From Methylophilus glucosoxydans (lineage in GTDB: Bacteria > Pseudomonadota > Gammaproteobacteria > Burkholderiales > Methylophilaceae): 64,000 nt of DNA. This document shows positions 60,601-64,000 of this stretch, piece after piece (positions within the stretch are counted from its first letter, which is position 1; every line of letters begins with the position of its first letter). A program made the position numbers and the translations under genes. Under the pieces are notes generated by a model that ran no database searches, was not told where the DNA came from, and was given only the letters and a program-made list of their open reading frames with translations. Where the stretch lies: the NCBI RefSeq assembly GCF_042676145.1, contig NZ_JBHTJW010000002.1:434001-498000 (forward strand), given 5' to 3'.

Positions 60601-61485
60601 TCAGAAGGTAGAACTCAGCGTGATTATCCAGCGATTATCTGTCAGGTCTTTGGACCGGCTTCCGCCATTAAAACTGGAGCCACCGTAACCTTGGGGACTC
60701 CAGTAGCCAGTGTCATTCGCCCCCACATAGTACACGCCAAGGTTCAGCCCAGTCGTATTCGCTACTGCCAGCGTTTTACTCAATCCAATTTTGTAGTCAG
60801 TGTTGTCTGGATTCCCTTTACCAGCAGAGTAGTCACCATAAGAGAGTGGTGTTACCTTGGCCGCTACATCAAGCATACCAACGTGTCCCACCAGAATCAG
60901 GTCATAAAACGGCAGCGGATAGTTGGCATTTAACTCGATGTAAGTGGAGCCACGGCTATCGCTGTCAAAACCGGTACTCTTATTGGCGCCAAACCAGTCC
61001 GTGAGCGTGACAGAGGCTTTTGCACTAATCCAGTCATAACTGAGGGCAACATTTGCTTCATAAGTGTCAAAGCGCTGGCTACCCACTCTGGTAACCCCGT
61101 CGCTGCGTTTACAGTTACATTTGTTCCAATTGCCGCCGGGATAGAGGTAGCCAATCAGCCCAGCTGACCAGGCGAGCTTTTCAACTGCAGCGAAACTGCC
61201 ATTGTAGCCCGTGTAAATATCAATCTCGGTGGTGCTGTCGACATAGGTTTGTGGCGTGATACTAGACCCCCAAACGCCTGCATAAAAGCCGCTCTCATGG
61301 GCAAGATCCATCCCGGCCTGAACGGCAGGCTTGTGCCATGACTGAGAGATGCCGCGGGAGTAGTAGTCCGACACAAAGGCCACATTTCTGGACAATGTCC
61401 AGGCAGATTTTTCTTCTGCCTGGCTAAGCGTGGAGACGAAACTTGCGGAGACGAGTGCAAGAGCAAAAAGGATAGATTTACGCAT
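60601..61485 (-). CDS. TorF/Gcw_chp-type putative outer-membrane porin
   Basis: A 294-residue exported protein. Signal peptide about 1-22 (FVSTLSQAEE), then the TIGR02001 pattern: LSRNVAFVSDYYSRGISQSW, PAVQAGMDLAHESGFYAGVW, TTEIDIYTGYNG, many amphipathic strands, and a C-terminal aromatic WIITLSSTF that fits beta-barrel outer-membrane insertion. Members are frequent near glnK/amtB or nitrogen genes and are taken as porins. Here it is divergent from the EutR-like regulator and close to eutBC, so ethanolamine or amine entry is conceivable. ATG 61485 chosen because the signal peptide follows. Confidence 0.85.
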   Translation of the reverse strand: MRKSILFALALVSASFVSTLSQAEEKSAWTLSRNVAFVSDYYSRGISQSWHKPAVQAGMDLAHESGFYAGVWGSSITPQTYVDSTTEIDIYTGYNGSFAAVEKLAWSAGLIGYLYPGGNWNKCNCKRSDGVTRVGSQRFDTYEANVALSYDWISAKASVTLTDWFGANKSTGFDSDSRGSTYIELNANYPLPFYDLILVGHVGMLDVAAKVTPLSYGDYSAGKGNPDNTDYKIGLSKTLAVANTTGLNLGVYYVGANDTGYWSPQGYGGSSFNGGSRSKDLTDNRWIITLSSTF

Positions 61486-61870
61486 AAATAGGGTCCCTGT
61501 TAATGAATAATGTGAGCTCATTCTGCGGATTGCAGTCCCCTGCGGCTATCCCAAATCGGCAAAGATGCAGATAAAAATGGTGATGGGAGGTTTGAGGATT
61601 AGGTGAGCAGCCTGATGCGCAGACAGTGCTTTTTGCGCCCATGCAATGCACTAAAAATAGGCGCAGCATGCCTAATTGCACCTGGATTGATAACTTTGTG
61701 ATGAGGGTAACCAATGCTACGAAATAAAAGCGCGCAGGAAATGCTTTGTAAACCTGCATGGCAAGCTGAATGCTGGGCGGTGTGCTAAAACAGGAGAGTT
61801 GGAATGTTATTTGCTAACACAGCACTACAGTTAGCTCACACAATAATAAAGCAGACTCAGGGATACCATA
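61486..61870. promoter_or_regulatory. Divergent regulatory region between the porin and the EutR-like gene
   Basis: No gene in these 385 bases. It holds an IR TGCGCC (61634-61639)/GGCGCA (61660-61665), the sigma-54 candidate at 61759-61774, and an IR GCTAAC (61813-61818)/GTTAGC (61830-61835) just before the EutR-like ATG. Confidence 0.45.
61759..61774 (+). promoter_or_regulatory. Candidate sigma-54 promoter before the EutR-like gene
   Basis: TGGCAAGCTGAATGCT: GG and GC separated by ten bases as required (-24/-12), with two departures (A at positions 6 and 12) from TGGCACG-N4-TTGCW. A start near 61785 would give an 86-base leader. Nitrogen control of an ethanolamine regulator makes this sensible but unproven. 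Confidence 0.45.
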
Positions 61871-62857
61871 ATGTTAGAACACTGCGCGCGCACTGCGGCA
61901 TTATTGACGCTGCCACAGTCAAACTATTTGCATAGGGAAAGTCAGGATTTTGATGAGCAGTCTCAGTTCCTGCAAGGCTGGCATCAAGATTACTCACAGC
62001 TCTCGGCCGGGCACTTTAATGGCTTTTTGACCCATGTGCACTTGCCTGAGGTGTCATTATTCCTTGAGTTTACTAATCAGCAACTCCATCAACAAGGCTA
62101 TCTGGATGAGGAGAAAATCTCCATCGGGGTGCCGATGAATAGCATTGAAAAGGGCATGTTTTGTGGCAGCCTCTGCGAGCAGCAGGCAGTGCATATTTTT
62201 TCTGGCAGAAACGGTTTTGAGTTTGTCTCGCCCGCAAACCTCACCATCGGCCTGATTGTGATTTCGAGAAAATTTCTGATGCAGTACTTGTCAGATGACG
62301 ATCAGGAGCGACTGGACCAGCAGTGCAAGAGTGCCAAGATTTTATATTTGAACCAAACGAAGTATCTGAACCTGGTGCGCTTTTTACGTTCAGTATTTGC
62401 GACGCTAAAGGCATTGCCCGGCTTTATTCAATACCCTACGCTGGTGCAAGAAACACAAATGATGGCTTTGCAAATGGTGGCCGATACACTGCTCTGTGAC
62501 GATTCGGCGCCAAGGACGGTTTATTATCAGCATCAATCATGGCAAGTGGTCACCAAAACCCGGAAAATCGTGCGTGAACGCCAGGATGATCCTATCACTG
62601 TCGTCGAGTTGTGCGAGTCTTTGGCCATGAGCCACCGCACCTTGCAATATCATTTTCAAAGAACCCTGGAGAAAAGTCCGATCGTCTACCTGCGCACCGA
62701 GCGGCTCAATGGTGTCCGCCAAATGCTGAGGCACGCCAATTCTGTGACGGAGGCAGCCACTTCATGGGGCTTCTGGCATTTTGGACATTTTTCGCAGGAA
62801 TATAAAAAGATGTTTGGTGAAGCTCCCTCTACCACCTTCAAGCGCTTTCATGGATGA
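61871..62857 (+). CDS. eutR: EutR-like AraC family regulator
   Basis: A 328-residue AraC-type activator. The C-terminal domain has two helix-turn-helix units (about 230-325; VVELCESLAMSHRTLQYHFQ, VTEAATSWGFWHFGHFSQEY). The WGFWHFGHFSQEY stretch and the general N-terminal layout resemble enteric EutR, which activates ethanolamine genes on ethanolamine and B12. Its convergent neighbours are eutC and eutB, which strongly favours that role. It starts at ATG 61871 after weak ribosome signals, behind a candidate sigma-54 promoter. A role on other amines cannot be excluded. Confidence 0.75.
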   Translation: MLEHCARTAALLTLPQSNYLHRESQDFDEQSQFLQGWHQDYSQLSAGHFNGFLTHVHLPEVSLFLEFTNQQLHQQGYLDEEKISIGVPMNSIEKGMFCGSLCEQQAVHIFSGRNGFEFVSPANLTIGLIVISRKFLMQYLSDDDQERLDQQCKSAKILYLNQTKYLNLVRFLRSVFATLKALPGFIQYPTLVQETQMMALQMVADTLLCDDSAPRTVYYQHQSWQVVTKTRKIVRERQDDPITVVELCESLAMSHRTLQYHFQRTLEKSPIVYLRTERLNGVRQMLRHANSVTEAATSWGFWHFGHFSQEYKKMFGEAPSTTFKRFHG

Positions 62858-62872
62858 GGTGGCGGTTTTGCG

Positions 62873-63685
62873 TCATTGGTCGGAAGGCGCGTCTTGAATC
62901 ATAACGACATCGCTTTCATCTTTGAGCGCAACGCCTGACAATTTTAAACGGTTGGCTTCTTTTGCCAGCCATAACAATTTTTTTGCGGCGGCGGCATAAC
63001 CCAGGCCATCTGGCCTGACATTGGAAATACAGTTTCTGTCCGCATCACTCCGGCCACGCCGCGGCTGATGCGTCAAATAAATCCCCAGGCTATCCGGCGA
63101 GCTGAGTCCAGGCCGTTCACCAATCAGCATGGCCACCATGTTTGCGCCTAGCATTTCGCCCACTTCATCGGCCAGTGCAACCCTGGCCTGGGAGGCAATC
63201 ACCACCGGCCCCAGATGCCATTCCGCAGGGGCTTGCGCATGAATTTCTTGCAATAATGGCAGCGCGTGATTTTTGATTGCCAGTGAAGACAAGCCATCCG
63301 CCACCACCAGTAATAAATCAATCGCTTGTTTTGGTTTGGCAGCTTTGAGGTGTAGCCCGCTGTCCTCACTCAGTTGACGGCCCCAATCGGGTCTTAATAA
63401 ATAAGAAGCCCGGTCTGGTGCCTTGCTATGAACCTGATGGACATCGACTGACAATGTCGCTTGAATTTGCGCCATCAAAGCCTGGGTATCCAGGCCAAGA
63501 TGAACCGCATCCCTGGCCAATGCATGGCTCAAGCTGAAATCCAGGACTTCTTGCGTAGGCAGGCTGCTACCTACCCTGCCGAGGGCAATCCGCGCTTGCG
63601 TAAAGCTTTTAAGCTGTGACCAGGGATCTTCGCTGACGATGCCTGTGCTAGGGGCTGCAGGAGGCTGATGCATATTAAGGGACAC
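62873..63685 (-). CDS. eutC: Ethanolamine ammonia-lyase small subunit
   Basis: EutC (270 residues) is the small subunit of the adenosylcobalamin-dependent enzyme that splits ethanolamine into acetaldehyde and ammonia. Motifs: DPWSQLKSFTQARIALGRVG, LDFSLSHALARDAVH, LRPDWGRQLSEDSG, VVADGLSSLAIKNHAL, LIGERPGLSSPDSLGIYLT, NCISNVRPDGLGY. A GTG at 63685 or the ATG at 63673 (one base past the eutB stop) can be the start. It directly follows eutB in one operon. Confidence 0.96.
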   Translation of the reverse strand: MSLNMHQPPAAPSTGIVSEDPWSQLKSFTQARIALGRVGSSLPTQEVLDFSLSHALARDAVHLGLDTQALMAQIQATLSVDVHQVHSKAPDRASYLLRPDWGRQLSEDSGLHLKAAKPKQAIDLLLVVADGLSSLAIKNHALPLLQEIHAQAPAEWHLGPVVIASQARVALADEVGEMLGANMVAMLIGERPGLSSPDSLGIYLTHQPRRGRSDADRNCISNVRPDGLGYAAAAKKLLWLAKEANRLKLSGVALKDESDVVMIQDAPSDQ

Positions 63686-64000
63686 TCATTAATTGCTTGG
63701 GTTTATTTTGTAACAAGGCATGGCTATTGTCTACCGGGCGGATCATGCCGGTGTGATCCATCAGGTTCATGCGTTGTAGCCACTGCTCAAACTCCGGTGC
63801 TGGCTTCAGGTTGAGTGTTTTACGCAAATAGAGCGCATCGTGAAAGGAAGTGGTCTGATAATTAAGCATGATGTCATCCGCCCCTGGAATGCCCATGATG
63901 AAGGTAATGCCTGCCACAGACAGCAAGGTCATCAAGGTGTCCATGTCGTCTTGATCTGCCTCGGCATGGTTGGTGTAGCAGACATCACACCCCAGCGGCA
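63675..64000 (-). CDS. eutB: Ethanolamine ammonia-lyase large subunit (partial, 5' end outside window)
   Basis: C-terminal about 108 residues of the catalytic (alpha) subunit that binds ethanolamine and adenosylcobalamin with EutC. The strand PLGCDVCYTNHAEADQDD (64000-63945 region) and TFIMGIPGADDIMLNYQ are family-typical; the frame is open to the window edge. Ends ten bases inside the GTG start of eutC. Start and N-terminal barrel lie outside. Confidence 0.95.
   Translation of the reverse strand, partial: PLGCDVCYTNHAEADQDDMDTLMTLLSVAGITFIMGIPGADDIMLNYQTTSFHDALYLRKTLNLKPAPEFEQWLQRMNLMDHTGMIRPVDNSHALLQNKPKQLMSVP

Noticed and set aside
61645..61665. Possible NtrC site TGCAC-N9-GCGCA
   Set aside because: The half-sites are one mismatch off and the length is 19 rather than the usual 17 bases, so I do not call it.
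1..64000. tRNA, rRNA, CRISPR array, insertion sequence or defence island
   Set aside because: No cloverleaf with conserved T-arm, no regularly spaced repeats, no transposase or paired terminal inverted repeats were seen while reading either strand.

Overview
The window looks like the chromosome of a methylotrophic betaproteobacterium, most likely Methylophilaceae (Methylophilus/Methylovorus type). The reasons are a formaldehyde-activating-enzyme homologue, the order def-fmt-htpX-rsmB-DUF4390-ntrY-ntrX, ahcY-metF behind an S-adenosylhomocysteine riboswitch, lptF/lptG divergent from pepA-holC, and zapA followed by 6S RNA. No phage, insertion sequence, CRISPR array, tRNA or rRNA was seen. It is a gene-dense, core-like region.

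Layout. 1-4.6 kb: a c-di-GMP turnover enzyme (cut by the window edge) translationally coupled to a large double-Cache/CheW-tailed sensor. 4.9-8.2 kb: DUF2721, HPP-CBS membrane protein and a Do-type periplasmic protease. 8.3-10.7 kb: cobT-cobS-cobC. 10.9-13.7 kb: small envelope/stress-type proteins (DUF2171, glycine-zipper lipoprotein, BON lipoprotein, DUF3309, OmpA-like). 13.8-16.2 kb: a MocR regulator divergent from a PaiB-like FMN protein. 16.2-27.5 kb: the main cobalamin block: cobD and cbiB, the divergent cobQ, then a long minus-strand operon (btuB, membrane protein, cobO, cobB, bluB, BtuF-like protein, cobU, DUF4198 protein, S4 protein) behind one cobalamin riboswitch. Together the B12 genes cover a,c-diamidation, adenosylation, amidation, aminopropanol arm, lower-ligand synthesis and nucleotide-loop assembly, plus outer-membrane uptake. 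No corrin-ring genes are present here.

27.5-37.8 kb: zapB-like/zapA, 6S RNA, DUF2237, EVE, a membrane diguanylate cyclase, esterase and photolyase, a trypsin-like/TPR protein, an easily missed 49-residue ORF, then the SAH-riboswitch-led ahcY, a holin-like protein and metF (methyl cycle). 37.8-48.5 kb: smg-dprA-LysM divergent from def-fmt-htpX, then rsmB, DUF4390 and an NtrY/NtrX-type two-component pair whose regulator has a decayed AAA+ domain. 48.5-56.5 kb: DoxX, GNAT, a Fae homologue without the usual catalytic His, RDD, lptG/lptF, pepA-holC, a coiled-coil protein and xthA.

56.7-64 kb: a 1229-residue hybrid (NMT1/THI5-like binding domain with PAS, GAF, GGDEF and EAL), a TorF-type porin-like protein, an EutR-like AraC regulator with a candidate sigma-54 promoter, and the ethanolamine ammonia-lyase genes eutB (cut by the window edge) and eutC. 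That enzyme needs adenosylcobalamin, which links the end of the window to the B12 block.
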